DNA from: JALZIF01 sp964584905
GTDB lineage: Bacteria; Gemmatimonadota; Gemmatimonadetes; Gemmatimonadales; Gemmatimonadaceae
Assembly (NCBI GenBank): GCA_964584905.1
Contig: CAZPCC010000088.1
Span: 1-7,540 of the forward strand
Length of the DNA stretch: 7,540 nt
Direction of reading: 5' to 3'
Below are positions 1 through 5,708 of the stretch, in pieces; position 1 is the stretch's first letter; the number at the start of each line of letters is the position of its first letter. The translations under genes and the position numbers were made by a program. The notes under the pieces are model-generated. The model had not been told where the DNA came from and ran no database searches. It saw nothing but the letters and a program-made list of their open reading frames with translations.

Positions 1-948
1 CTGCCGGGCGTGACATCCGTTGCCTATACCAACCAGGTGCCCGCGTCAGGCGGATCGAACTATCTGTCATTCGGCATTGACGGTCGGGATGACCCGCCGG
101 CCGGGACACCCCAGGATGCCCAGCGGTACGTGGTCACACCAGAGTATTTCCGGCTCTTCGAGATCCCCATCGTCAAGGGCAGACTCTTCACCGATCAGGA
201 TCGCGAGGGATCGGTAGATGTGGCACTCATCAATCAGACAATGGCGCGGCAGCACTGGCCGGACATCGATCCCATCGGTCAACAGATCAGCTTCAATGGA
301 GAGCGCTTCTTCTCCATCGTCGGCATTGTCGAGGATACGCGGCAGGAAGGAGTGGATCAGCCCGCGTACGCTCAGGCATACATCCCGCTCGCCCAACTTC
401 CGACCCGCGGCGTTATGATCGCGATGCGGACGGCCGGGGATCCTCTCGCCGCTGTACCGACGCTCAGGCGCACGGTCAGGACACTCGACAGCGACGTCGC
501 TCTCGCCTCCGTGCAGACTATGGAACAGGTCGTCGGTTCGACTATAGCCCAGCCACGCGTGAACAGCGTGGTGCTGAGCGTGTTTGCAGGAATCGCACTC
601 CTCTTGGCGGCGATCGGGATCTACGGGGTCACCTCGTATGCCGTCTCGCAGCGCACCCGTGAGATCGGCGTGCGCATGGCGCTTGGCGCGAAACCGCTGG
701 ACGTGCTGCAGCTAGTCGTGAGGCAGGGGATGCTGCCGGTCGTCGTCGGACTGGTGATCGGCCTCCTGGCCGCCGTGGCAGCCACCCGCGTGATGCAGAG
801 CCTGCTTTTCGAGGTTACGGCGACCGATCCCGTCACCTTCACCACGATCACGGCGCTGCTGGCGTTGATTGCCTTCGTGGCCAGCGTAGTGCCGGCATGG
901 CGCGCTGCCCGGGTGGATCCGGTGGAGGCGCTGAGACGGGAGGGGTGA
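1..948 (+). CDS. ABC transporter permease, MacB/FtsX (ADOP-like) family, 3' part
   Basis: This is the C-terminal part of an inner-membrane ABC permease. The frame is open to the first base (codons for LPG precede the GTG at 10), so the gene begins outside the window and GTG 10 is not its start. Numbering from that GTG, residues 1-180 are an extracytoplasmic MacB-type core domain (TPEYFRLFEIPIVKGR at 43-58; MARQHWPDIDPIGQQI at 78-93). The FtsX domain follows, with membrane segments near 187-209, 241-262 and 277-297. The cytoplasmic coupling loop SQRTREIGVRMALGA (213-227) is diagnostic, as is the ending PAWRAARVDPVEALRREG. Family members export peptides, lipids or drugs, or transmit force across the envelope; the substrate cannot be read here. 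The style matches the large duplicated orphan permeases of Acidobacteria and Gemmatimonadetes, which often sit beside NtrC-type two-component genes. The 7-bp repeat array starts two bases after the stop. Confidence 0.93.
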   Translation: MPGVTSVAYTNQVPASGGSNYLSFGIDGRDDPPAGTPQDAQRYVVTPEYFRLFEIPIVKGRLFTDQDREGSVDVALINQTMARQHWPDIDPIGQQISFNGERFFSIVGIVEDTRQEGVDQPAYAQAYIPLAQLPTRGVMIAMRTAGDPLAAVPTLRRTVRTLDSDVALASVQTMEQVVGSTIAQPRVNSVVLSVFAGIALLLAAIGIYGVTSYAVSQRTREIGVRMALGAKPLDVLQLVVRQGMLPVVVGLVIGLLAAVAATRVMQSLLFEVTATDPVTFTTITALLALIAFVASVVPAWRAARVDPVEALRREG

Positions 949-950
949 TT

Positions 951-988
951 GGGGTCGGGGGTCGGGGGTCGGGGGTCGGGGGTCGGGG
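951..988 (+). repeat. Left heptanucleotide array, GGGGGTC, about 5.5 copies
   Basis: The unit GGGGGTC repeats without change from 957 to 984, with partial units GGGGTC before and GGGG after. It begins two bases after the permease stop codon. Its reverse complement is the repeat of the right array at 1483-1582, so the two arrays are inverted with respect to each other. Every unit supplies a run of five G separated by TC, so the plus strand could form a short-loop G-quadruplex. Confidence 0.95.
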
Positions 989-1012
989 ATAGCCTGAAGT
1001 GCGGGTTATCGA

Positions 1013-1393
1013 CTAGCTCTCGCCTGCACCCTTCCTTCGTAGCGATTGTTCCAGACGGCGCGGCATGCGACTTGTCGAGTCAGCCATGCGGCGAGCGTGC
1101 TCCAGTTCACATGCTGGAAGGAGCGCTGCCTGCTCGATTGACTGAAGATGACATTCCGCTTCTTCCAACGAGCTCCGAGCCACGGAGAGGAAGTACAAAT
1201 ACTCTCCTCTTTTCCTGCGTGCGTAGCCTTCCACTATGTTGGCTGGCACGGATACCGCCGATCGTCGAAGCTGCGCCGACAAAACGTAGCGCTCGTCCGT
1301 CGGGAGCTTCTTGCCGATCGCATAGCACTCGCGCACCAGTTCCATAGCCTTCTGCCAAACCCGTAATTCGCGATAGGATTTAAGAGGAGGCAT
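1013..1393 (-). CDS. Four-helix-bundle protein (23S rRNA intervening-sequence protein family)
   Basis: The 126-residue product has the full signature of the family (PF05635/TIGR02436 type): SYRELRVWQKAMELV (6-20) in helix 1, LSAQLRRSAVSVPANIVEG (38-56) with YARR after it, and EYLYFLSVARSSLEEAECHL (64-83) in helix 3. The C-terminal helix is rich in Arg and Lys, and the length is normal for the family, so the gene looks intact. Relatives are encoded inside 23S rRNA intervening sequences, and the fold is shared with Avd, the accessory protein of diversity-generating retroelements. These proteins are small, basic, oligomeric and probably bind nucleic acid; the biochemical role of the stand-alone members is not established. 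The ATG at 1393 has a good ribosome site, AAGGAA, about 7 nt upstream on the minus strand. It is the only gene between the two inverted repeat arrays and runs against its neighbours, which suggests independent expression. Confidence 0.9.
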   Translation of the reverse strand: MPPLKSYRELRVWQKAMELVRECYAIGKKLPTDERYVLSAQLRRSAVSVPANIVEGYARRKRGEYLYFLSVARSSLEEAECHLQSIEQAALLPACELEHARRMADSTSRMPRRLEQSLRRKGAGES

Positions 1394-1409
1394 CGCGTAT
1401 TCCTTTTTG

Positions 1410-1441
1410 TGAGGCTCACCTCGATGAGCTTACGAGCCTCA
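1410..1441. repeat. Perfect 8-bp inverted repeat upstream of the four-helix-bundle gene
   Basis: TGAGGCTC (1410-1417) is matched by GAGCCTCA (1434-1441) across a 16-nt spacer. It lies 16 bp upstream of the four-helix-bundle start codon and inside the repeat-bounded unit. It could be an operator, a leader hairpin of the minus-strand transcript or part of the element's end structure. There is no U-tract, so it is not a terminator. Confidence 0.5.
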
Positions 1442-1482
1442 ACGCGTTGCGAAGCACTCAATCGTCGCGGACGCCATCATTT

Positions 1483-1582
1483 CGACCCGCGACCCGCGAC
1501 CCTCGACCCGCGACCCTCGACCCCCGACCCTCGACCCCCGACCGTGTCTCCCGACCCTCGACCCTCAACCCCCGACCCCCGA
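1483..1582 (+). repeat. Right heptanucleotide array, CGACCC(C/T/G), about 13 units
   Basis: Units of CGACCCN run from 1483 to 1538. They are interrupted by a degenerate stretch (1539-1551, containing GTGTCTCC) that shifts the phase by one base, then resume from 1552 to 1579. The seventh base reads G,G,T,G,T,C,T,C before the break. After the break two T units precede a variant unit CAACCCC and a final CGACCCC. The array is the reverse complement of the left array but much more varied. It is in frame with the downstream response regulator, where three units encode seven residues of a Pro/Asp/Arg-rich tail (DPRPST-like). Confidence 0.93.
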
Positions 1583-2932
1583 GTACTTCTCGCTGATGAC
1601 CAGCCCGACGTCATCTCCGCTCTTGAGCTACTGCTCAAGAATGAAGGATTTGCCGTTGAGCGGGCGAGCTCGCCGGCCGGCGTGGTGCGGGCGGTTGCGG
1701 ACATGGATCTCGATGCGGTACTCATGGATCTCAACTACACACGCGACACGACGTCGGGCGTGGAAGGGATGGATCTGCTCGAGCGGCTGCAGGGAATGGA
1801 CTCGACCCTTCCGGTGGTCGTGATGACGGCATGGGGTAGTGTCTCAGGCGCGGTGGAGGCGATGCGGCGCGGGGCGCGTGACTACATCGAGAAGCCGTGG
1901 GACAACGATCGCCTGCTGGCCACGATCCGAACGCAAGTGGCGCTCGGCCGTGCCTTACGCGAGGCTCAGCGGCTGGAGAACGAGAACCGGGTGCTCCGGC
2001 GCGGGGGGCTGCCTCGGCTGATCGCCGAATCGCGTGCGATGCGTCCGGTGCTGACCTTGCTCGAACGCGTCGGTCCTTCTGTCGCCAACGTGCTCGTCAC
2101 CGGCGAGCACGGAACAGGCAAGGAAGTAGTTGCCCGATGGTTGCACGCTTCGTCGCCGCGCGCCGACCGGGCGCTGGTGGTGGTGAACGCCGGAGCGCTC
2201 TCCGACGGCGTGTTCGAAAGCGAGATGTTCGGTCACGTGAAAGGAGCGTTCACCGATGCCAAGTCCGACCGCGTCGGCTACGTGGAACTGGCCGATCAGG
2301 GAACGCTTTTCCTGGACGAGATAGGCACGATGCCGCCCGGCCAACAGGCGAAGCTGCTGCGCGTGCTGCAGGCCGGCGAATTCCAGCGAGTAGGCACGTC
2401 GCGCGTAAGGCGTGCCGATCTGCGCGTGATCGCCGCCACCAACGTCGACATCACTCGCGAGGTGGCGGAGGGACGGTTCCGCGAGGATCTGCTCTATCGC
2501 CTCAACACCGTGGAGATCCACCTGCCCGCGCTCCGTGACCGTCCCGAGGACATTCCGCGGCTGGCCGCCCACTTCCTGGCCGAGAGTACGGATCGTTATG
2601 GCAAGCGCCTCGGCGGGCTCGACGCCGACGCTCTGCGCTCGCTGATCGGCTACGCATGGCCCGGCAACGTCCGCGAGCTGGCACACGTCATGGAACGAGC
2701 GGTGCTCATGGCGACCGGCGACCAGATTCGCGCAGATGACCTCGGGCTTCGTTCTAGGGTAGACGGCAGCGTGCGACTGGAAGAAATGACCCTCGACGAA
2801 ATCGAGCGCCACGTCATTCGTGGCGCCCTGGCGCGCAGTCAGGGAAACGTGAGCCGCGCCGCCGATGCGCTGGGATTGAGCCGGAGCGCCCTCTATCGCA
2901 GGCTGCAACAGCATGGGCTGTCGAGCGAGTGA
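1544..2932 (+). CDS. Sigma-54-dependent response regulator, NtrC family (REC-AAA+-Fis HTH)
   Basis: Counted from GTG 1544, the 462-residue product has a receiver domain starting at VLLADD (acidic pair Asp18/19, phospho-acceptor Asp62, Thr95, Lys117). An AAA+ domain follows with Walker A GEHGTGKE (187-194), a sigma-54 contact loop reading GAFTDA (234-239; classical form GAFTGA), Walker B TLFLDE (254-259) and YAWPGNVREL (370-379). A Fis-type helix-turn-helix lies near 434-455 (NVSRAADALGLSRSALYRRL). When phosphorylated it should drive open-complex formation at sigma-54 promoters. The partner is surely the kinase 37 bp downstream. The start is uncertain: the repeat array ends one codon before VLLADD and no in-frame ATG lies nearby. 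GTG 1544 is the closest start but lacks a ribosome site; ATG 1424 (GAGG 9 nt upstream) or GTG 1409 would add 40-45 residues encoded by the element and repeats. Confidence 0.93.
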   Translation: MSPDPRPSTPDPRVLLADDQPDVISALELLLKNEGFAVERASSPAGVVRAVADMDLDAVLMDLNYTRDTTSGVEGMDLLERLQGMDSTLPVVVMTAWGSVSGAVEAMRRGARDYIEKPWDNDRLLATIRTQVALGRALREAQRLENENRVLRRGGLPRLIAESRAMRPVLTLLERVGPSVANVLVTGEHGTGKEVVARWLHASSPRADRALVVVNAGALSDGVFESEMFGHVKGAFTDAKSDRVGYVELADQGTLFLDEIGTMPPGQQAKLLRVLQAGEFQRVGTSRVRRADLRVIAATNVDITREVAEGRFREDLLYRLNTVEIHLPALRDRPEDIPRLAAHFLAESTDRYGKRLGGLDADALRSLIGYAWPGNVRELAHVMERAVLMATGDQIRADDLGLRSRVDGSVRLEEMTLDEIERHVIRGALARSQGNVSRAADALGLSRSALYRRLQQHGLSSE

Positions 2933-2969
2933 CGGGCGACGCGCGTCTCTCGTCGCGCTTCCCGCTTAA

Positions 2970-4322
2970 ATGACCACCCCCGCGGATAGTCGGCCGAGCA
3001 GCGCCCCGCGGTTCGAGCGACGCGTGGTGCTGCTCGCGCTACTCGCCGGTCTGCCCGGCGGGATAGTCGCGCTGCTGCTCATCTGGTCGGGGGACATGAC
3101 GCCGAGATCGCAGTGGACCCTCACCTTCGGCATAGTTGCCGGCTGGGGGATCGTCGCGATGGTTCTGCGCGAGCAAGTGGTTCGCCCGGTACAGACCCTG
3201 TCCAACCTGCTCGCCGCGCTGCACGAGGGCGACTATTCCATTCGCTCGCGCGGGGCCCGCACCGATGATGCGTTAGGGCTGGCGATGCTGGAGGTGAACG
3301 CGCTCGGCGACACGCTGCGCCAGCAGCGACTCGGAGCACTCGAGGCGACGGCGCTGTTGCGGAGCATCATCGCCGAGATCGACGTGGCGATCTTCACCTT
3401 CGATGAGGATGGACGGCTGCGCCTGGCGAACACCGCTGGCCAGCGACTCCTCGGCCTGCCGGCGGAGCGGCTGCAAGGCAGGCGGGCCGAAGAGGTGGGG
3501 CTCGCCGGCGCGCTGGATGCGACACCGCCGCACACACTTGCGGCCAACTTTCCAGGCGCGTCAGGCAGGTTCGAAGTTCGGCGACGCGATTTTCGGCAGG
3601 GCGGACGCCGCCACCGGCTGCTGGTACTCGCCGATGTGAGTGCCACCCTGCGTGAAGAGGAGCGGCAGGCGTGGCAACGGCTCGTGCGCGTGCTCGGTCA
3701 CGAGATCAACAACTCTCTCGCGCCTATAAAGTCGATCGCGGCCAGCCTGCGCGGAGTGCTTGGGCGCCACGACCGTCCCGCGGATCTCGAGGCAGACCTC
3801 GAACGTGGGCTCGCCGTGATCGGCAGCCGCAGCGAATCGCTCAGTCGGTTCATGAATGCCTACGCCCGGCTGGCCAGGCTGCCCCCCGTTCGCCCCACGC
3901 CGGTGAGAGTCGAGGAGATCGTGGGGCGCGTTGCCGCACTCGAGACGCGCGTCCCGGTAGAGGTGCGGGGCGGGCCCAGCATTGTAATTCAGGCGGATGG
4001 CGACCAGCTCGAGCAACTGCTCATCAACCTGGTACGCAACGCCGCCGACGCGTCGCTCGATTGCGACGGTCGCGTTGCTATCGAGTGGGAACGGCAGAAC
4101 GGACAGCTCGAGCTGCGGGTGGAGGATGAGGGGCCCGGACTCGCTGATACGGCGAATCTGTTCGTACCCTTCTTCACCACCAAGCCCGAGGGCTCGGGAA
4201 TCGGACTGGTGCTGTCACGACAGATCGCCGAAGCGCATGGCGGCTCCCTGACGCTCACCAACCGCACGGACCGAACGGGCTGCGAGGCGATGCTGCGGCT
4301 GCCATTCGACGTCCGACGGTGA
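2970..4322 (+). CDS. Membrane sensor histidine kinase, NtrY-like
   Basis: The 450-residue kinase has two close membrane helices (about 19-40 and 49-66) with almost no periplasmic loop, then a HAMP-like linker (from RPVQTLSNLL, 72-81) and a PAS-like domain (about 128-222, IIAEIDVAIFTFDEDGRL). The dimerisation/phospho-acceptor helix has His244 in LGHEINNSLAPI, and the HATPase domain carries the N box (LVRNAAD, Asn357), G1 (DEGPG, 386-390) and G2 (GSGIGL, 408-413). All catalytic motifs are intact. Lacking an external sensor domain, it probably senses through the membrane or PAS domain. It should phosphorylate the NtrC-type regulator upstream. The ATG at 2970 follows an in-frame TAA directly, so it is the first possible start, though no clear Shine-Dalgarno precedes it. 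The 37-bp gap after the regulator holds an inverted repeat, GCGACG/CGTCGC (2936-2956), possibly a small intercistronic hairpin. Confidence 0.93.
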   Translation: MTTPADSRPSSAPRFERRVVLLALLAGLPGGIVALLLIWSGDMTPRSQWTLTFGIVAGWGIVAMVLREQVVRPVQTLSNLLAALHEGDYSIRSRGARTDDALGLAMLEVNALGDTLRQQRLGALEATALLRSIIAEIDVAIFTFDEDGRLRLANTAGQRLLGLPAERLQGRRAEEVGLAGALDATPPHTLAANFPGASGRFEVRRRDFRQGGRRHRLLVLADVSATLREEERQAWQRLVRVLGHEINNSLAPIKSIAASLRGVLGRHDRPADLEADLERGLAVIGSRSESLSRFMNAYARLARLPPVRPTPVRVEEIVGRVAALETRVPVEVRGGPSIVIQADGDQLEQLLINLVRNAADASLDCDGRVAIEWERQNGQLELRVEDEGPGLADTANLFVPFFTTKPEGSGIGLVLSRQIAEAHGGSLTLTNRTDRTGCEAMLRLPFDVRR

Positions 4323-4419
4323 CTTGGTCAAGAGCGCGAACGGGAGTAAGCGGATAGCCAAAGCGGGAAAAGGGAGAAGGGAAAGCACGATGGCAATCGA
4401 GCCAGCGAATGGGCCGCGC

Positions 4420-4444
4420 TCCCGGCTTCGGGGAATTTTCGTTT
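4420..4444 (+). terminator. Weak candidate terminator after the kinase gene
   Basis: TCCCG-GCTT-CGGGG forms a stem of about five pairs including one wobble, followed by AATTTTCGTTT. The stem is short and it lies about 100 bp after the kinase stop, so this is only a possible end for the regulator-kinase transcript. Confidence 0.25.
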
Positions 4445-4540
4445 GCCTCATCCGCTTTTCAGGTTGCCTGCCGGCTGCACGGATAGGATTCGCCTCGCAG
4501 TAAACGGATGACGTTGCCCGGCGCGGCGGGCGGTATCCTG

Positions 4541-4569
4541 GAATTGGGGGGGGGACCCCAATCCAATTC
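4541..4569. repeat. G9 tract within nested inverted repeats
   Basis: GAATTGG (4541-4547) pairs with CCAATTC (4563-4569). Inside, ATTGGGG (4543-4549) alternatively pairs with CCCCAAT (4556-4562). A run of nine G (4546-4554) fills the left arm and loop. The two pairings compete for the same bases. Homopolymer length here could vary by slippage or be a sequencing uncertainty. Confidence 0.6.
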
Positions 4570-4604
4570 GGCGCGAGCACGCCCGGCTTTCCTCCGATTC
4601 TTCT

Positions 4605-4613
4605 TGCTATAAC
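4605..4613 (+). promoter_or_regulatory. Candidate extended -10 promoter for the cold-shock gene
   Basis: TGCTATAAC matches the extended -10 pattern TGnTATAAT at all but the last base. No good -35 hexamer sits at the usual distance, which is tolerated for extended -10 promoters. Starting near 4620 it would give a leader of about 180 nt, a length typical of cold-inducible csp genes. Confidence 0.4.
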
Positions 4614-4619
4614 GGCCAG

Positions 4620-4800
4620 GGAGGAATACCTTAGCCCCCGAGTGACAGGCAGAGTGTTTCACATCGCAATCGGACCTCGGTGCGATTCTGCCGGACACGT
4701 CGTCCAGTTGCTCGCCGCGTGAGATAGGCTCACGAAACAACATGTAGTCGGTATGTACGGGCTCTCCGGACTCCGACCACACGAAAACAGGAGTACCGCA
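4620..4800 (+). promoter_or_regulatory. Long structured 5' leader of the cold-shock gene
   Basis: Three inverted repeats lie in the leader: AATCG..CGATT with inner ACC/GGT (4668-4687, almost a full palindrome), CGTGAG-ATAGG-CTCACG (4718-4734, six pairs, five-base loop) and GTCGG..CCGAC with inner CGG/CCG (4747-4777). The ribosome site AGGAG (4789-4793) lies in an A-rich, apparently open stretch just after the last hairpin. Known cspA leaders control stability and translation by temperature-dependent folding; the same role here is inferred from length, gene and hairpins. Confidence 0.45.
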
Positions 4801-5010
4801 ATGCGTACGACCGGCACAGTGAAGTGGTTCAACGACGCGAAGGGATTCGGCTTCATCACCCCCGAGAACGGTGGCAAGGATTGCTTTGTCCACCACTCGG
4901 CCATCAACGGCAGCGGCTTCAAGAGCCTTGCCGAAGGCGAACGTGTCGAGTTCGACATCGTCGATGGCGCCAAGGGCCCTGCGGCGGAGAACGTCACCAA
5001 GGCCGGTTGA
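4801..5010 (+). CDS. Cold-shock protein, CspA family
   Basis: This is a 69-residue single cold-shock domain, the normal length for a bacterial CspA-type RNA chaperone. It opens MRTTGTVKWFNDAKGFGFI, containing the RNP1 motif KGFGFI (14-19). RNP2 reads CFVHHSAI (28-35), where many relatives have VFVHFSAI; the loss of one aromatic residue is a common variation. The C-terminal SLAEGERVEFDI and AKGPAAENV are also family hallmarks. These proteins bind single-stranded RNA and DNA, melt secondary structure and help translation at low temperature. The start at 4801 is supported by AGGAG seven bases upstream and by homology; an in-frame ATG at 4753 would add 16 unrelated residues. The gene has its own promoter candidate, a long leader and a strong terminator, so it is probably monocistronic. 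Confidence 0.97.
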   Translation: MRTTGTVKWFNDAKGFGFITPENGGKDCFVHHSAINGSGFKSLAEGERVEFDIVDGAKGPAAENVTKAG

Positions 5011-5040
5011 CCTGACGCAGGACGGTCTCGACTGAGCAAG

Positions 5041-5080
5041 ACGGGCCGGCATCTCGAGGATGCCGGCCCGTTTTCGTTTT
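5041..5080 (+). terminator. Rho-independent terminator of the cold-shock gene
   Basis: ACGGGCCGGCATC (5041-5053) pairs perfectly with GATGCCGGCCCGT (5059-5071) over a five-base loop TCGAG, followed by TTTCGTTTT. The 13-bp GC-rich stem and T-tract begin 30 bp after the stop codon. On the minus strand there is no matching T-tract, so it mainly serves the plus-strand gene, though the stem also lies just beyond the end of the convergent membrane-protein gene. Confidence 0.95.
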
Positions 5081-5100
5081 GCCGGCGCGTCGGCCACTCG

Positions 5101-5595
5101 TCAGGCGCCACTCGTCAACTCCTCTTCCTGGCTGCGGGCGAACGGGCCCAGCACCTCCGGCGCACGCCGCTTGATCCACCGCGATCCCACGGCAAAGATC
5201 AGTAGCGACACCAGCAGCACGGCCCACCAGAATCGCGCCCCCGGAATGCGTGTCGCTACTTCAGCGAACGCTGCCGCGACCAGTCCCACGTAAGAGAACG
5301 CCATCCAGTAGAAATGCGCCTCGATCCATTTGCCGCGCGGCCGCCGCCGCACCACGATTACGGTACCGGTCAGCACCGTGACGAGACTCGCGACGGCCGC
5401 AAAATGGAACGGTCCAAAGTAGCCGAACAGCCTGTAGATCATGAGCGCCGTGACGTTGAGCAGGATCATGCTGACCACGTACGTCCAGCCCGCCCGCCGA
5501 TGCCAGCGCGTCCCTTTGCGCCGAATGAGCACTGCGGCGCCTGACGCGAGTGCGGCCACCGCCGTTGCAGTGTGGAACCATCCGAGTGGCGACAT
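5101..5595 (-). CDS. Small integral membrane protein, DUF2306-like
   Basis: From ATG 5595 the product is 164 residues with about five hydrophobic helices (6-24, 37-54, 62-83, 94-114, 122-140) and an acidic C-terminal tail (QEEEL). Conserved-looking histidines sit at or next to membrane segments: His8 in the first helix, His32 in RWHRRAGWTYV, His64 in FGPFHF and His94 in EAHFYWMAFSYVGL. This pattern recalls the DUF2306 family of predicted membrane proteins, whose function is unknown; the histidines could bind a metal or heme, but that is speculation. The frame is open upstream to 5736, but those 47 residues are Arg-rich, not membrane-like, and would overlap the next gene, so the start at 5595 is preferred despite a poor ribosome site. 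It converges on the cold-shock gene. Confidence 0.8.
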   Translation of the reverse strand: MSPLGWFHTATAVAALASGAAVLIRRKGTRWHRRAGWTYVVSMILLNVTALMIYRLFGYFGPFHFAAVASLVTVLTGTVIVVRRRPRGKWIEAHFYWMAFSYVGLVAAAFAEVATRIPGARFWWAVLLVSLLIFAVGSRWIKRRAPEVLGPFARSQEEELTSGA

Positions 5596-5708
5596 ACCTA
5601 CTCTACGCGCGCGCCGCTTCGCGGTTTCTTCAGGGCGCTGCCTGCGGCGCGGCGATGAGGACCGGACTGGCCAGCGGCTTTGAAGCGCATAGTCGCGCAA
5701 GCCAATAA

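Larger units (their letters stand above)
951..1582. mobile_element. Candidate IVS-like element: inverted heptad arrays around a four-helix-bundle gene
   Basis: About 630 bp between a permease gene and a response-regulator gene are bounded by inverted arrays of one heptanucleotide (GGGGGTC on the left, CGACCCN on the right) and contain a single minus-strand gene, the four-helix-bundle protein at 1013-1393. Known 23S rRNA intervening sequences in Leptospira and other bacteria have the same plan: inverted repeats around an ORF of this family, in a few hundred base pairs. Here the unit is not in an rRNA gene. It separates genes that look operonic and reaches directly into the regulator's coding sequence. 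I see no target-site duplication (TGATT on the left, GTACT on the right) and no transposase, reverse transcriptase or recombinase. Calling it mobile is inference from structure and position. Confidence 0.5.
4323..4604. other. Non-coding interval between kinase and cold-shock promoter
   Basis: No convincing gene is seen here. The first 70 bases are purine-rich (GGGAAAAGGGAGAAGGG-type). A short ATG frame at 4390-4503 (37 codons) follows a purine tract but resembles nothing I know. A weak hairpin with a T-rich tail lies at 4420-4444 and a G9 tract inside an inverted repeat at 4541-4569; both are listed separately. Confidence 0.5.

Noticed and set aside
949..1347. Open frame on the plus strand starting in the left array
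   Set aside because: Its first residues are only a Gly/Arg/Ser translation of the heptad repeat and the rest is antisense to the well-supported four-helix-bundle gene.
1483..1582. CRISPR-like array
   Set aside because: The units are contiguous heptanucleotides without spacers, and no cas gene is nearby.
951..1582. Diversity-generating retroelement, suggested by the Avd-like fold
   Set aside because: No reverse transcriptase and no template/variable repeat pair with adenine-specific changes are present; only the accessory-type fold is shared.
951..1582. Conventional insertion sequence
   Set aside because: There is no transposase ORF, no target-site duplication, and the ends are tandem heptads rather than typical terminal inverted repeats.
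1955..2914. 319-codon minus-strand open frame
   Set aside because: It is antisense to the AAA+ domain of the response regulator, with no recognisable domain; long shadow frames are expected at this GC content.
4390..4503. Small ORF of 37 codons after a purine-rich tract
   Set aside because: The AAGGG-like tract upstream is part of a generally purine-rich stretch, and the peptide (MAIEPANGPRSRLRGI and on) shows no recognised features.
4459..5097. 212-codon minus-strand open frame over the cold-shock gene
   Set aside because: It covers the cold-shock gene, its leader and the terminator stem in antisense and has no recognisable motif.
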